Assembly (NCBI GenBank): GCA_002327725.1
Contig: DCXP01000056.1
Location: forward strand, 1-34,460
Reading direction: 5' to 3'
From: Proteobacteria bacterium UBA2133
Lineage (GTDB): Bacteria > Pseudomonadota > Gammaproteobacteria > Arenicellales > UBA868
DNA length: 34,460 bases
A model generated the notes under the pieces. It saw only the letters and a list, made by a program, of their open reading frames with translations, was not told the origin of the DNA and did no database searches. Shown one piece after another: positions 23,673-33,060 of the stretch. Position 1 is the stretch's first letter. Every line of letters begins with the position of its first letter. Made by a program: the position numbers and the translations under genes.

Positions 23673-24620
23673 GTGTCTACCTGTGTGATTCATGGTCACC
23701 GCGGGGCCCGCGGTCTTGCGCCGGAAAATACCCTGGCGGGGTTTGCATGCGCCTGCGGGATCGGTGTGGATGGGATTGAACTTGATGTCCTGATCAGCGC
23801 GGATGAGCGTGTCGTGATCCATCATGATCCCCGCCTTAACACGGAACTGTGTCGCGACAGCAGCGGCGAGTGGCTCGAGGGTACCACACCCCTTATCCGG
23901 GAACTGACCGGGGAACAGCTGAAGACCTTTGACGTCGGAGCGATCCGGCCCGGTTCCTCTCAGCAATCACGCTTTGCTTCACGGCAAAGTGTGCCGGGAG
24001 AGACGATACCCCTGCTCTCGGATCTTGCACGCTGGTGGCAGAGCCTGCATCCCCGCCGACCGCTGCTCAATATCGAACTGAAATCAGATCCGCGGCATCC
24101 TGATCAAAGCCCGGAACCGCCCGACTACGCCCGTATTGTTGTCAATGAACTTAAAAAATGGAATCTCGCGGGTGAAGTGTGGCTGCAGGCATTTGACTGG
24201 CGGGTGCTTCAGGAGATTCAGCGCCTTGCCGATGATGTCTGTACAGGCTACCTCAGCAGTGAACGCGAGCATGATGCGACAGTGCGGGATGACAGTGAAT
24301 CGCCGTGGCTTGCCGGGTTTGATCCCACTCATTTTGGTGCCAGTCTGCCCAAGGCCGTCAAAGCCGCCGGAGGCCGATTCTGGGGTCCGGCCTTTGCAGA
24401 TCTTTCCAAAGACCGCGTGCTTGAGGCGCAGGCGCTTGGGCTTGGCGTGCATACCTGGACGCTGAATGAAGACGAGGATTTCCGGGGCGCATTGAGACTC
24501 GGCGTCAACGGGATCACCACCGACTATCCGGACCGGGCGCAGGCGGTATTTCGCGCCGCCGGTCTTGCGGTCGCGCCGCCCTGCACAGCGGCCGAACCTG
24601 CTGCGGTGGCTGAGGGATGA
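23673..24620 (+). CDS. Glycerophosphodiester phosphodiesterase family protein
   Basis: From the GTG at 23673 the protein has 315 residues and opens directly with the GDPD motif HGHRGARGLAPENT. Catalytic residues are H9/R10 and E18, the metal pair E36 and D38 (IELDV), and H51 (HHDP). The C-terminal GLGVHTWTLNEDEDF is also typical. It hydrolyses glycerophosphodiesters such as glycerophosphocholine to glycerol 3-phosphate and an alcohol. An ATG at 23580 would add 31 unconserved residues and lies before the predicted promoter. There is no signal peptide, so it acts on imported substrate. The stop overlaps the ABC ATPase start (ATGA), tying it to the importer. Confidence 0.88.
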   Translation: MSTCVIHGHRGARGLAPENTLAGFACACGIGVDGIELDVLISADERVVIHHDPRLNTELCRDSSGEWLEGTTPLIRELTGEQLKTFDVGAIRPGSSQQSRFASRQSVPGETIPLLSDLARWWQSLHPRRPLLNIELKSDPRHPDQSPEPPDYARIVVNELKKWNLAGEVWLQAFDWRVLQEIQRLADDVCTGYLSSEREHDATVRDDSESPWLAGFDPTHFGASLPKAVKAAGGRFWGPAFADLSKDRVLEAQALGLGVHTWTLNEDEDFRGALRLGVNGITTDYPDRAQAVFRAAGLAVAPPCTAAEPAAVAEG

Positions 24621-26497
24621 GCGAGCCTCTGTTAAGTGTTCGCGATCTTCGGCTGGTCTTTCGTATGGCGACCGGCGAAATCGAGGCGCTTCATGGCGTT
24701 GATTTTGATATCGACCCGGGCAGCACGGTGGCGCTGGTCGGTGAGTCGGGTTCCGGTAAATCTGTCACTGCCCAGGCGATCATGGGCATTCTGCCGGGCA
24801 ACGCCCGGATCACTTCCGGGCAACTGATCTTCAACGACCCTGCCAGCGGCGCCCGCACCGATATTGCGTCACTGCCCGCGGAAAGCCCTGAGCTTCAGGC
24901 GATCCGCGGCGCCAGGATATCGATTATTTTCCAGGAACCGATGGTCTCGCTCTCACCACTGCATACCGTCGGCGACCAGGTCAGTGAAGCGTTGTTCCTG
25001 CATCATGCTGTGAGTCGGGCACAAGGCATGGAGCAGACCGAAGCCATGCTGGAAATGGTGGGCTTTCCCAACCCGGCGCGGGCCCTTAGGACCTACCCGT
25101 TCGAGCTTTCAGGGGGGCTGCGGCAGCGGGCGATGATTGCGATGGCGCTGGTCTGCCGCCCTTCCCTGCTGATTGCTGACGAGCCGACAACGGCTCTCGA
25201 CGTCACGGTCCAGGCGCAGATTCTCAATCTGATCCGGGATCTTCAGGCAGAGCTCAAGATGGCTTTGCTGCTGATCACCCACGACCTCGGCGTTGTGGCC
25301 AATATGGCCCAGACCGTGGTTGTGATGTATCACGGCCGTATTGTCGAAAGGGGAGCCGCGGCCGAGCTTTTTTCTGAACCCGGCCACCCTTACCTTCGCG
25401 CTCTTTTCAAGGCGGTGCCGCGCTTTGGTATGGAGCGCAGCGAGCGCCTGGTGCCGGTAAGGGCCATCGAGCACGAACTCGGTGAACACTTTCAAACGCC
25501 GGCCTCCGCCACCGCGCATGGTGAGGCGCTGCTTGATGTGCGTCATCTTTGCAAGTCCTTCACGATCAGAGGCACAGGACTTTTTGGACGAAATGAGTCC
25601 ACCGAGGTGAAAGCGGTAGACGATGTCAGCTTTGCCATCCAGCGCGGTGAATGCCTCGGTCTTGTCGGTGAAAGCGGATGCGGCAAAACCACCGTCAGCA
25701 AGATCCTGATGCGGGCCTTAAGCCCCGACTCCGGGTCGGTGGAATATCATGACCAGGGCGAAGCGCTCGATCTGCTCAGCCTTGATGACGAGGCCATGAT
25801 GGCGATGCGCTGCAAGATGCAGTTGATCTTTCAGGACCCGTTCAGTTCGCTCAGCCCGCGGATGACGGTATTCGATATCGTGCGCGAGCCGCTCGTGATT
25901 CATCAGCGCGGTGACACCGCAAGCCAGCGGGAACTGGTCCAGGAACTGATGCGTCTGGTCGGTCTTGATCCGCGGTTTTTGAGCCGCTACCCGCATAGTT
26001 TCTCAGGCGGGCAGCGCCAGCGGATCAGTATCGCGCGGGCACTGGCGCTGCAACCGCAGTTGCTGATCTGCGATGAACCGGTATCGGCGCTGGATGTATC
26101 GATTCAGGCGCAGGTGCTGAATCTGCTGAAGGATCTTAAATCCGAGCTCGGCCTCACCTATCTTTTTATTTCCCATAACCTCGCGGTGATCGACTACATC
26201 GCCGACCGGGTGGCCGTGATGCACCGTGGGCGCCTCGTCGAGATCGCCTCGCGTGACCAGCTCTTTTCCCGCGCGGCGCATCCCTATACCCGGTCCCTGC
26301 TTCAGGCCGTGCCGCATCCTGATCTTGCCAGACCGCTTGATTTCGCGGCGATCACCGCTTCCGGAGGAAGCGATCCAGACCAGTGGCCGGCGGCGTTCCA
26401 GCTGGATGCGGGCAGTTCAGCAGAGTGGCTCGACCTTGGCCAGGGACATCGTGTCCGGGCCCGCGCCAATGCCAACCCAGGAGAAATCGTCCAGTGA
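24617..26497 (+). CDS. ABC importer ATP-binding protein, two fused ATPase domains
   Basis: This 626-residue DppD-DppF type fusion energises the permeases encoded at 28404 and 29399. Domain 1 has Walker A GESGSGKS (42-49), signature LSGGLRQR (Leu in place of the usual Gln) and LLIADEPTTALD. Domain 2 has GESGCGKT, FSGGQRQR and LLICDEPVSALD. The start overlaps the phosphodiesterase stop; the stop overlaps the GTG of the binding protein. It is distinct from the orphan double ATPase at 3282. Confidence 0.92.
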   Translation: MSEPLLSVRDLRLVFRMATGEIEALHGVDFDIDPGSTVALVGESGSGKSVTAQAIMGILPGNARITSGQLIFNDPASGARTDIASLPAESPELQAIRGARISIIFQEPMVSLSPLHTVGDQVSEALFLHHAVSRAQGMEQTEAMLEMVGFPNPARALRTYPFELSGGLRQRAMIAMALVCRPSLLIADEPTTALDVTVQAQILNLIRDLQAELKMALLLITHDLGVVANMAQTVVVMYHGRIVERGAAAELFSEPGHPYLRALFKAVPRFGMERSERLVPVRAIEHELGEHFQTPASATAHGEALLDVRHLCKSFTIRGTGLFGRNESTEVKAVDDVSFAIQRGECLGLVGESGCGKTTVSKILMRALSPDSGSVEYHDQGEALDLLSLDDEAMMAMRCKMQLIFQDPFSSLSPRMTVFDIVREPLVIHQRGDTASQRELVQELMRLVGLDPRFLSRYPHSFSGGQRQRISIARALALQPQLLICDEPVSALDVSIQAQVLNLLKDLKSELGLTYLFISHNLAVIDYIADRVAVMHRGRLVEIASRDQLFSRAAHPYTRSLLQAVPHPDLARPLDFAAITASGGSDPDQWPAAFQLDAGSSAEWLDLGQGHRVRARANANPGEIVQ

Positions 26498-28380
26498 GAG
26501 TTTTCAGCCTCGCCTGTCTTGCGCTCGTAACCAGCCTGATCGGCAGCCCGGCAATAGCCGAATCGCCTTTGCTTGTCGAGCGGGTCGGCGCAGGAGCCCT
26601 GCCGCCGGTGGCTGAACGGCTGCCGCAAACACCTATGGTGACCGACCTTGCCGCAATGGGACGCGAGGCGGGGCGCCCCGGCGGGGATATCAGCCTGCTG
26701 ATGGCGCGCAGCAAAGATACCCGGATGCTCACGGTTTACGGTTATGCACGGCTGGTGGGATTCACCCCCGAGCTCAGCCTTCAGCCTGATATCGCGCTTA
26801 AGGTCGATAACGAAGGCGGCCAGAGTTTCACCTTTCACCTGCGACCCGGGCATCGCTGGTCGGATGGCCAGCCCTTCACTACCGAAGACTTCCGTTACTA
26901 CTGGGAGGACATGGCACTCAACGAGTTTCTCTCTCCTTTTGGCCCACCGGAGGCGCTGCTGGTCAACGGCGAGCCGCCCAGGGTTGAGGTCATCGACCGT
27001 CACACGATCCGCTACCAGTGGCCGGCGCCCAATCCCCTCTTTCTCCCTTCGCTCGCCGGGGCGCGGCCGCTTTACATCTATGCCCCGGCGCATTACCTGA
27101 AACAGTTTCATGCAGGCTACGTGGATGAAGACAAGCTGAAAGCAATGGTCGAGGAGGCGGGCGTTCGAAACTGGGCGGGCCTGCATACCCGCTATGGGCA
27201 TCAGTACAAGTTTGATAATCCGGATTTGCCCACGCTGCAGCCCTGGCTGTGCGTCACCCCGGCTCCTTCAGAGCGGTTTATCTTCGAACGTAACCCCTAT
27301 TTTCATCGTGTGGATACAAAGGGGCAGCAGCTCCCCTACCTCGACCGGGTCGTCGTCAACATTGCAAGTTCGGGCCTGATTCCGGCCAAGACCGGGGCCG
27401 GCGAATCCGACCTGCAGGGCCGGTACCTGCGGCTCGATAACTATCCCTTCCTGATGGAAGGCGGTGAAAGAAACAACTTTGTGGTCCGGCTCTGGCAGAT
27501 GGGCATCGGCTCGCAGATGGCTATCTACCCGAACCTCAACGCCAATGACGATACCTGGCGCGGACTCATGCGCGATGTGCGGTTCCGGCGCGCGCTTTCG
27601 CTGGGGGTGGACCGTGACGAGATCAACCAGGTGATTTACTTTGGACTGGTCCACCCGAGCGCCAACACCGTCCTGCCGCAGAGCCCGCTGTTTCGTCAGG
27701 AATATGCGGACGCCTGGGTCCAGTTTGACCTCAGTGGCGCCAATGCGCTGCTCGACGAGATCGGCCTCAGCCAGCGCAACGACGAGAACCTGCGGCTGCT
27801 GCCGGATGGCCGGCCGATGGAGATCGTGGTGCATTCTGCCGGGGAGAGCACGGAACAGACCGACCTCCTTGAACTCATTCATGATAACTGGCTCAAGATG
27901 GGCATCAAGATCCACACCAAGCCCTCACAGCGCGAGGTGTTTCGCGAGCGGCTCTACTCCGGAGAGGCACTGATGTCGATCTGGACGGGGCTGGACAACG
28001 GCCTGCCGACAGCTGATACCCCGCCGACAGAACTTGCCCCGACCAACCAGACGCAGCCGCAGTGGCCTGTCTGGGGTCAGTATTTCGAAACCGCCGGGCT
28101 GACGGGCAGTACACCGGATATGCCGGAAGTCGCCGAGCTTGCAACCCTGCTGCAGCAATGGCGCAGCGCCTCGGATTCACAGCTACGTCATGAAGTCTGG
28201 CAGCGGATGCTCGCAATTCATGCGGACCAGGTCTTCAGCATCGGCACCGTCAACGCCGTGCCGCAACCCATCGTGGTAAACGCCCGCTTGCGCAATGTGC
28301 CCGAGGAAGGCATCTATGCCTGGGCGCCGGGAGCGTACTTCGGTATGTACCGGCCCGATACCTTCTGGCTTGAGCCCTGA
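26494..28380 (+). CDS. ABC importer solute-binding protein, family 5
   Basis: The 628-residue periplasmic protein starts at GTG 26494, with GGAG 10 bp upstream, overlapping the ATPase stop. Residues 1-22 (MRVFSLACLALVTSLIGSPAIA) are a clean Sec signal peptide. The SBP family 5 core includes LRPGHRWSDGQPFTTEDF, FRRALSLGVDRDEIN and a C-terminal half ending FGMYRPDTFW. At over 600 residues it is larger than DppA (about 530) and in the range of YejA-like proteins. Members bind peptides, but also nickel chelates, sugars, opines and other solutes. The phosphodiesterase in the operon hints at a glycerophospho-compound, which is inference. Confidence 0.9.
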   Translation: MRVFSLACLALVTSLIGSPAIAESPLLVERVGAGALPPVAERLPQTPMVTDLAAMGREAGRPGGDISLLMARSKDTRMLTVYGYARLVGFTPELSLQPDIALKVDNEGGQSFTFHLRPGHRWSDGQPFTTEDFRYYWEDMALNEFLSPFGPPEALLVNGEPPRVEVIDRHTIRYQWPAPNPLFLPSLAGARPLYIYAPAHYLKQFHAGYVDEDKLKAMVEEAGVRNWAGLHTRYGHQYKFDNPDLPTLQPWLCVTPAPSERFIFERNPYFHRVDTKGQQLPYLDRVVVNIASSGLIPAKTGAGESDLQGRYLRLDNYPFLMEGGERNNFVVRLWQMGIGSQMAIYPNLNANDDTWRGLMRDVRFRRALSLGVDRDEINQVIYFGLVHPSANTVLPQSPLFRQEYADAWVQFDLSGANALLDEIGLSQRNDENLRLLPDGRPMEIVVHSAGESTEQTDLLELIHDNWLKMGIKIHTKPSQREVFRERLYSGEALMSIWTGLDNGLPTADTPPTELAPTNQTQPQWPVWGQYFETAGLTGSTPDMPEVAELATLLQQWRSASDSQLRHEVWQRMLAIHADQVFSIGTVNAVPQPIVVNARLRNVPEEGIYAWAPGAYFGMYRPDTFWLEP

Positions 28381-28403
28381 GTCGCTAACGCGATCTTCTG
28401 CCC

Positions 28404-29402
28404 ATGCTCCGGTACACCATCAGGCGGCTTCTGACCATGATCCCCACGCTGATTGCGATCAGTGTGATTGTGTTTGTGATCATCCAGCTGCCTCCGGGTG
28501 ATTACCTCGAGAGCCACATCGCCACGATGCAGGCGCAGGGCGAGAACGTCGATCAGAAGAAGATCGCCTTTTTGCGCGAGCAATACGGCCTTGACCAGCC
28601 CATGTGGAAACAGTACCTGACCTGGGCAGCGGGCTTTGTTCAGGGGGATCTCGGCTACTCTTTTGAATATGATCTGCCGGTCACCGAGGTGGTGGGCGAC
28701 CGGATGTTCCTGACCATCCTGATATCCGTCGTCACCATCGTCTTTACCTGGCTGATTGCATTTCCGATCGGAATCTACTCGGCCACGCACCAGTACAGCT
28801 GGGGAGACTACGGCCTCACCTTTATTGGTTTTATCGGGCTCGCAACCCCCAATTTCCTGCTGGCGCTGGTCATGCTGTATCTCGCCAATGTGTATTTCGG
28901 CACCTCAATCGGGGGTCTCATGGACTCTCAGTTCATTGACCAGCCGTGGAGCACAGCCAAGCTGCTTTCAGTGCTCGAGCATCTTTGGATTCCCGTCGTC
29001 GTGATTGGCACCTCGGGTACGGCTGCCATGATCCGCCGGCTTCGCGCCAATCTGCTCGACGAGCTGGAAAAGCAGTACGTGACGACCGGCCGTGCCAAGG
29101 GACTGCCGCCCGGCAAGCTGCTGCGCAAGTATCCGCTGCGCATGGCGCTCAATTTCTTTGTGGCTGACATCGGCAATCTGCTGCCCGGGATCATCTCCGG
29201 CGCAGAGGTGGTTGCCGTGGTGCTTTCCCTGCCCACAACCGGTCCGCTGCTTATTGCCTCGCTGCAGAGCCAGGATATGTATCTGGCGGGCTCGTTCCTG
29301 ATGTTTCTCGCCATTCTCACCGTGATCGGCATGCTCATCTCCGACCTGCTCTTGGCGATGCTGGATCCCAGGATCCGGCTGCAGGGGGCTCCGGCTAAAT
29401 GA
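28404..29402 (+). CDS. ABC importer permease, DppB type
   Basis: The 332-residue inner-membrane permease has the N-terminal helix of DppB/OppB proteins (YTIRRLLTMIPTLIAISVIVF), the LREQYGLDQP block at 54-63, and the EAA loop GRAKGLPPGKLLRKYPLR, which contacts the ATPase. About six helices are visible. It lies 23 bp after the binding protein and its stop overlaps the next permease (ATGA). It forms the channel with the DppC-type protein. Confidence 0.92.
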   Translation: MLRYTIRRLLTMIPTLIAISVIVFVIIQLPPGDYLESHIATMQAQGENVDQKKIAFLREQYGLDQPMWKQYLTWAAGFVQGDLGYSFEYDLPVTEVVGDRMFLTILISVVTIVFTWLIAFPIGIYSATHQYSWGDYGLTFIGFIGLATPNFLLALVMLYLANVYFGTSIGGLMDSQFIDQPWSTAKLLSVLEHLWIPVVVIGTSGTAAMIRRLRANLLDELEKQYVTTGRAKGLPPGKLLRKYPLRMALNFFVADIGNLLPGIISGAEVVAVVLSLPTTGPLLIASLQSQDMYLAGSFLMFLAILTVIGMLISDLLLAMLDPRIRLQGAPAK

Positions 29403-30610
29403 ACGCACCCAAGACACCGCATTACGTCTCGCGCGAGCCTTTCGATCCCTACTCGGTCGAAAAACTAACCCCCGCCCAGGAGGAGTTGTATCTCGCCTCC
29501 CAGTGGCGGCTGATGTGGTGGAAATTGAGGCGCCATAAACTGGCGCTGGTCTCAGGTACAGTCCTGCTGCTCTTTTACCTCGTTGCCGCGCTTGCCGAGT
29601 GGGTCGCCCCTTACGATCTTCATACGCGAAACGCCGGGTTTATCCATGCGCCGCCACAGGCGATTCATCTCTTTCACGAAGGCAAGTTTGTCGGGCCTTT
29701 TGTCTACGGCTACAACTACAAACTGAACATGTCGACTTTAAAGCGCGAGTTCAGTGTTAACCACGGCAGTATTCAGCCGCTTCGCTTTTTCTGTGAAGGT
29801 GACCCCTACCGCTTCTGGGGATTATTTGAGTCGCGGTTTCATCTTTTCTGCCCGAGCGTGAATGCCATGAAGTACGAACACGATGGTGAGGCCATCAGCC
29901 TCCCGGGGCAAGGCGGTGCGGTGTTCCTGCTCGGCACGGACCGGCTCGGGCGCGATCTTCTGTCACGCATCATCTATGGCTCGCGTATCTCGCTGACCAT
30001 TGGCCTTGTCGGGATTGCCGTCAGTTTCATCCTCGGGATTGTGATCGGAGGGCTCGCGGGCTATTTCGGCGGCTGGATAGATGCCGTGGTGCAGCGGGTC
30101 ATTGAAGTGCTGCGCTCGTTCCCCGAGATTCCCCTGTGGATGGCGCTTTCCGCCGTGCTGCCCGTGACCTGGAGTCCGCTGCTGATTTTCCTCGGGATCA
30201 CCGTGATCCTGGCCCTGCTCGACTGGACCGGGCTTGCGCGTGCGGTGCGCTCGAAACTGATGGCGCTTCGCGAAGAGGACTACTGCACCGCCGCGCAGCT
30301 GCTGGGCGCGCGCCCGCGGCGCATTATTGGCCGACACCTGCTGCCGGGCTTCATGAGCCACCTGATTGCCTCGGCGTCGCTTTCGATCCCCGGTATGATT
30401 CTCGGGGAAACGGCGCTCAGTTTTCTCGGGCTGGGTCTACGCCCGCCGATTACGAGTTGGGGCGTGCTGCTGAACGAAGCGCAGAATATCAACGTGGTTG
30501 CACTCTACCCCTGGCTGATGCTGCCGGTTGTTCCGGTGGTGATTATCATTCTCGCCTTTAATTTCTTCGGTGACGGCCTGCGCGATGCTGCCGACCCCTA
30601 TAAGACATAG
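29399..30610 (+). CDS. ABC importer permease, DppC type, with large periplasmic insert
   Basis: This 403-residue partner of the DppB-type permease is longer than DppC (about 300). After the first helix (residues 46-66) an insert of about 100 residues (70-175) precedes LGTDRLGRDLLSRIIYGSRISL, the usual start of the transport domain. Long DppC proteins of this kind occur in YejE-like systems. The EAA loop is AAQLLGARPRRIIGRHLLPG. It ends the coupled part of the operon; the next gene is 23 bp on, with its own ribosome site. Confidence 0.92.
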   Translation: MNAPKTPHYVSREPFDPYSVEKLTPAQEELYLASQWRLMWWKLRRHKLALVSGTVLLLFYLVAALAEWVAPYDLHTRNAGFIHAPPQAIHLFHEGKFVGPFVYGYNYKLNMSTLKREFSVNHGSIQPLRFFCEGDPYRFWGLFESRFHLFCPSVNAMKYEHDGEAISLPGQGGAVFLLGTDRLGRDLLSRIIYGSRISLTIGLVGIAVSFILGIVIGGLAGYFGGWIDAVVQRVIEVLRSFPEIPLWMALSAVLPVTWSPLLIFLGITVILALLDWTGLARAVRSKLMALREEDYCTAAQLLGARPRRIIGRHLLPGFMSHLIASASLSIPGMILGETALSFLGLGLRPPITSWGVLLNEAQNINVVALYPWLMLPVVPVVIIILAFNFFGDGLRDAADPYKT

Positions 30611-30633
30611 GCACACAAGTTAAGGAGCAGGAT

Positions 30634-31206
30634 TTGACGGTCAGAATTCCTGAGAACTACGTCAGCGGCGGCTTTGCCATGGAGTATGAAGTTCCGTGGA
30701 TGACGCCTGGCGCGGTCCAAAGACTCGATGAACTCGTGAAACCTAAGGATCGTGTGATTGAAGTGGGTACCGGAGGCTCGTCTCTTTTTTTTGGCCGAAG
30801 AGCGAGAGCCGTCCTGGGGCTTGAGCCTTCCATCGAATGGGCCGACTCGGTAGTCACCGAGGCCAAAGCAAGAGGTCTTGACAACATCGACATTGTTGCC
30901 GAGGGCGATCCCGACGAACTGCTCGCGATCGCGCGCCGCCTCGGCGGATGCTCGGTGCTGTCGGTTGACCCGGATGACGGTTACGACCGAGATGAACTGC
31001 AGGACATCCTCTCGGCCCGCGCGGGGGATCAACTCGAAGTCGTCGCGATGGACAACTACGGCGCGGCTGATCTTTTCTCGAGATCCTGGGACTGGAGCAA
31101 CGATCAGGTGATCGACAGCCTGCCGGGCTCAGGCTGGCAAGGCGAATCCTTCAACGATCCCAAATGGCGCGGCAAGGGAACGCGGATCTTCTGGCGCCGC
31201 CGTTAG
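30634..31206 (+). CDS. Methyltransferase-like protein (class I SAM fold)
   Basis: The 190-residue soluble protein has a motif I-like stretch VIEVGTGGSSLFFGRRA (39-55), followed by an acidic residue at the end of strand 2 (GLEPSIEW), as in class I SAM-dependent methyltransferases. Later motifs are weak, so a catalytic role is uncertain. The start is TTG with AAGGAG 6 bp upstream. It probably belongs to the importer operon and might modify an imported compound, but I do not recognise a specific family. Its stop overlaps that of phaC on the other strand. Confidence 0.6.
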   Translation: MTVRIPENYVSGGFAMEYEVPWMTPGAVQRLDELVKPKDRVIEVGTGGSSLFFGRRARAVLGLEPSIEWADSVVTEAKARGLDNIDIVAEGDPDELLAIARRLGGCSVLSVDPDDGYDRDELQDILSARAGDQLEVVAMDNYGAADLFSRSWDWSNDQVIDSLPGSGWQGESFNDPKWRGKGTRIFWRRR

Positions 31207-33026
31207 ACCGGTTGCTTTGGGTCTTCGTCATCCAGTCGTTTCCCGGCATAGGATCCCGGCGCATCCTCAAGCACGGGGAATGCCTTTTTGGCGCCGGGCT
31301 TTCTCGCCTTGACCTTGGTGCCTGTGAACTCCGATACCCATTGCTGCCAGTTGGGCCACCAGGAGCCTTGCTGCTGGGTGGCGTTTGCTAGCCAGGCCTC
31401 GGCATCGCCGCTCGGGCGGCTGCCGCTGGTGCGGTAACCGTATTTGTTCGCCTCGGGCGGATTGACCACCCCGGCAATGTGGCCGGAACCTGACAGCACA
31501 AAACGCACAGGCCCCCCAAAAAGACCCGCCCCGGCAAAGGTTGAGCGCCACGGCGCAATATGGTCTTCACAGGTCGAGAGGAAATAACACGGTGTTTTGA
31601 CCGAGGAGATATCGATCGGCACGCCGTCAAGAACCATGCCCCCGGGCTCCTTGAAGCGGTTTTCAAGGTACATGGTACGCAGGTATTCGCTGTGCATTTT
31701 GGCCGGCATCCGGGTTGAATCTGAGTTCCAGTACAGAAGATCAAAGGCCAGCGGCTCTTCGCCCATGAGGTAATTGTTGATCACAAAGGACCAGATCAGG
31801 TCATTGGAGCGCAGCATGTTGAATGTGGCCGCCATGTCGGTGCCGTCGAGGTAGCCATCCCGGTTCATTTTCTGCTCGAGGCTTTCGACCTGCTCGTCGT
31901 CGATAAAGACGCCAAGGTCTCCCGGTTCGGCAAAGTCGATCATGGCGGTAAGGAAGGTCGCGCTGGCAACGCGTTTGGCTGCGCCAGAGGCTTCAAAGTA
32001 TGCAAGCAGTGCCGCCAGCAGCGTACCGCCCAGGCAGTAGCCGATCACATTGCTCTGGGTCGTCCCGGTAATGGCTTCCACTGCATCAAGCGCTGTGAGC
32101 GGGCCTTCCAGCAGGTAGTCCTCAAAACCTTTTTCGGCAAGTTCGCTTTCGGGGTTCACCCAGGAGATCACAAAGACGGTATGGCCCTGCTCCACCAGCC
32201 AGCGGATAAAGGAGTTCTTCGGCTGCAGATCGAGGATGTAGTACTTGTTGATCCAGGGTGGAATAACCAGCAGCGGAGCCCGGTTGACGGTTGCCGTCAC
32301 CGGCTCGTACTGGATCAGTTGAATGAGATCGTTCTGCAGTACTACTCTGCCGGGCGTCAGTGCAAGATTGTGCCCAAGGTCAAAGGCTTCGGTATCGACC
32401 ATCCGGGTTTTCAGTTGTCCTTCACCGCGCTCGAGGTCATCGAGGATGTTCTGAAAACCCTTGACCAGGTTTTCGCCCTTGGAGTCGATCGTCTTTTTCA
32501 GAACATCGGGATTGGTCAAGGCAAAATTGGTGGGCGCCATCGCATCGACAAACTGGCGGGTATAGAAATTGATCTGCTCACGCTTTTTTTCGTCAATACC
32601 CGAGACCGACTCGGTGGCGGCGATCACATAGCGCGAGGCGAGCAGGTAGGACTGCTTGATGAAATCAAACAGGTGGCCGTCATCCCAGGAGTCGCTCTTG
32701 AAACGCTGGTCATCCGCCTCGGGTTCAATCACTTTCTGATCGCTCCCTCCAAGCGTGCCAAGCGCTGTCTGCTGCCACAACGCGAGCGAAGCCTGCCAGA
32801 ACTCGGCCTGCGCGCGCATCAGCGCCTCGGGGTCGAAACTCATCTGCGCCATGCTCTGAAGAAACTGCTCGCCGAGCTTCACCGGATCCAAACTGCCGGC
32901 GAGGTGTCCTGCCCGATTGGCCATGAATTCGGCTGCAATCTGCTGGCTGCGGGCCATCACATCCGCCATGGTTTCGGCCATTTTTTCAGGCTCAACTGCA
33001 AGAGGTGAAGGGTTCTCTGAGGTCAC
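31203..33026 (-). CDS. phaC: Polyhydroxyalkanoate synthase, class I
   Basis: The protein has about 607 residues and polymerises 3-hydroxyacyl-CoA into storage granules. The lipase-like box GYCLGGT holds the nucleophile C331 (counted from the GTG at 33026). The catalytic Asp is in TCEDHIAPW and the His in SGSGHIAGV. PPWINKYYILDL and WVNPESEL are family blocks, and length fits class I. The start is uncertain: GTG 33026, TTG 33041 and a downstream ATG near 32981 are all possible, none with a strong ribosome site. A good promoter and a PhaR-like operator lie directly upstream. No phaA, phaB, phasin or phaR gene is in the window. Confidence 0.92.
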   Translation of the reverse strand: MTSENPSPLAVEPEKMAETMADVMARSQQIAAEFMANRAGHLAGSLDPVKLGEQFLQSMAQMSFDPEALMRAQAEFWQASLALWQQTALGTLGGSDQKVIEPEADDQRFKSDSWDDGHLFDFIKQSYLLASRYVIAATESVSGIDEKKREQINFYTRQFVDAMAPTNFALTNPDVLKKTIDSKGENLVKGFQNILDDLERGEGQLKTRMVDTEAFDLGHNLALTPGRVVLQNDLIQLIQYEPVTATVNRAPLLVIPPWINKYYILDLQPKNSFIRWLVEQGHTVFVISWVNPESELAEKGFEDYLLEGPLTALDAVEAITGTTQSNVIGYCLGGTLLAALLAYFEASGAAKRVASATFLTAMIDFAEPGDLGVFIDDEQVESLEQKMNRDGYLDGTDMAATFNMLRSNDLIWSFVINNYLMGEEPLAFDLLYWNSDSTRMPAKMHSEYLRTMYLENRFKEPGGMVLDGVPIDISSVKTPCYFLSTCEDHIAPWRSTFAGAGLFGGPVRFVLSGSGHIAGVVNPPEANKYGYRTSGSRPSGDAEAWLANATQQQGSWWPNWQQWVSEFTGTKVKARKPGAKKAFPVLEDAPGSYAGKRLDDEDPKQPV

Positions 33027-33045
33027 GAAGGAACATTCCAAAAAT

Positions 33046-33060
33046 TGTTGCAGTGCAACA
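33046..33060. promoter_or_regulatory. Probable PhaR-type operator before phaC
   Basis: TGTTGCA-G-TGCAACA is a perfect 7-1-7 inverted repeat. PhaR repressors of PHA genes bind TGC-rich palindromes of this kind (for example the TGC...GCA sites of Paracoccus). It touches the -10 box and covers the start of transcription, the place for a repressor. Assignment to PhaR is inference from motif and context. Confidence 0.55.

Noticed and set aside
26383..26493. Earlier ATG for the solute-binding protein
   Set aside because: It would lie inside the ATPase gene and bury the signal peptide. The GTG at 26494 places the signal at the N-terminus.
32181..33008. Open frame of 275 codons on the plus strand opposite phaC
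   Set aside because: Antisense shadow of phaC; no family motif and no ribosome site.
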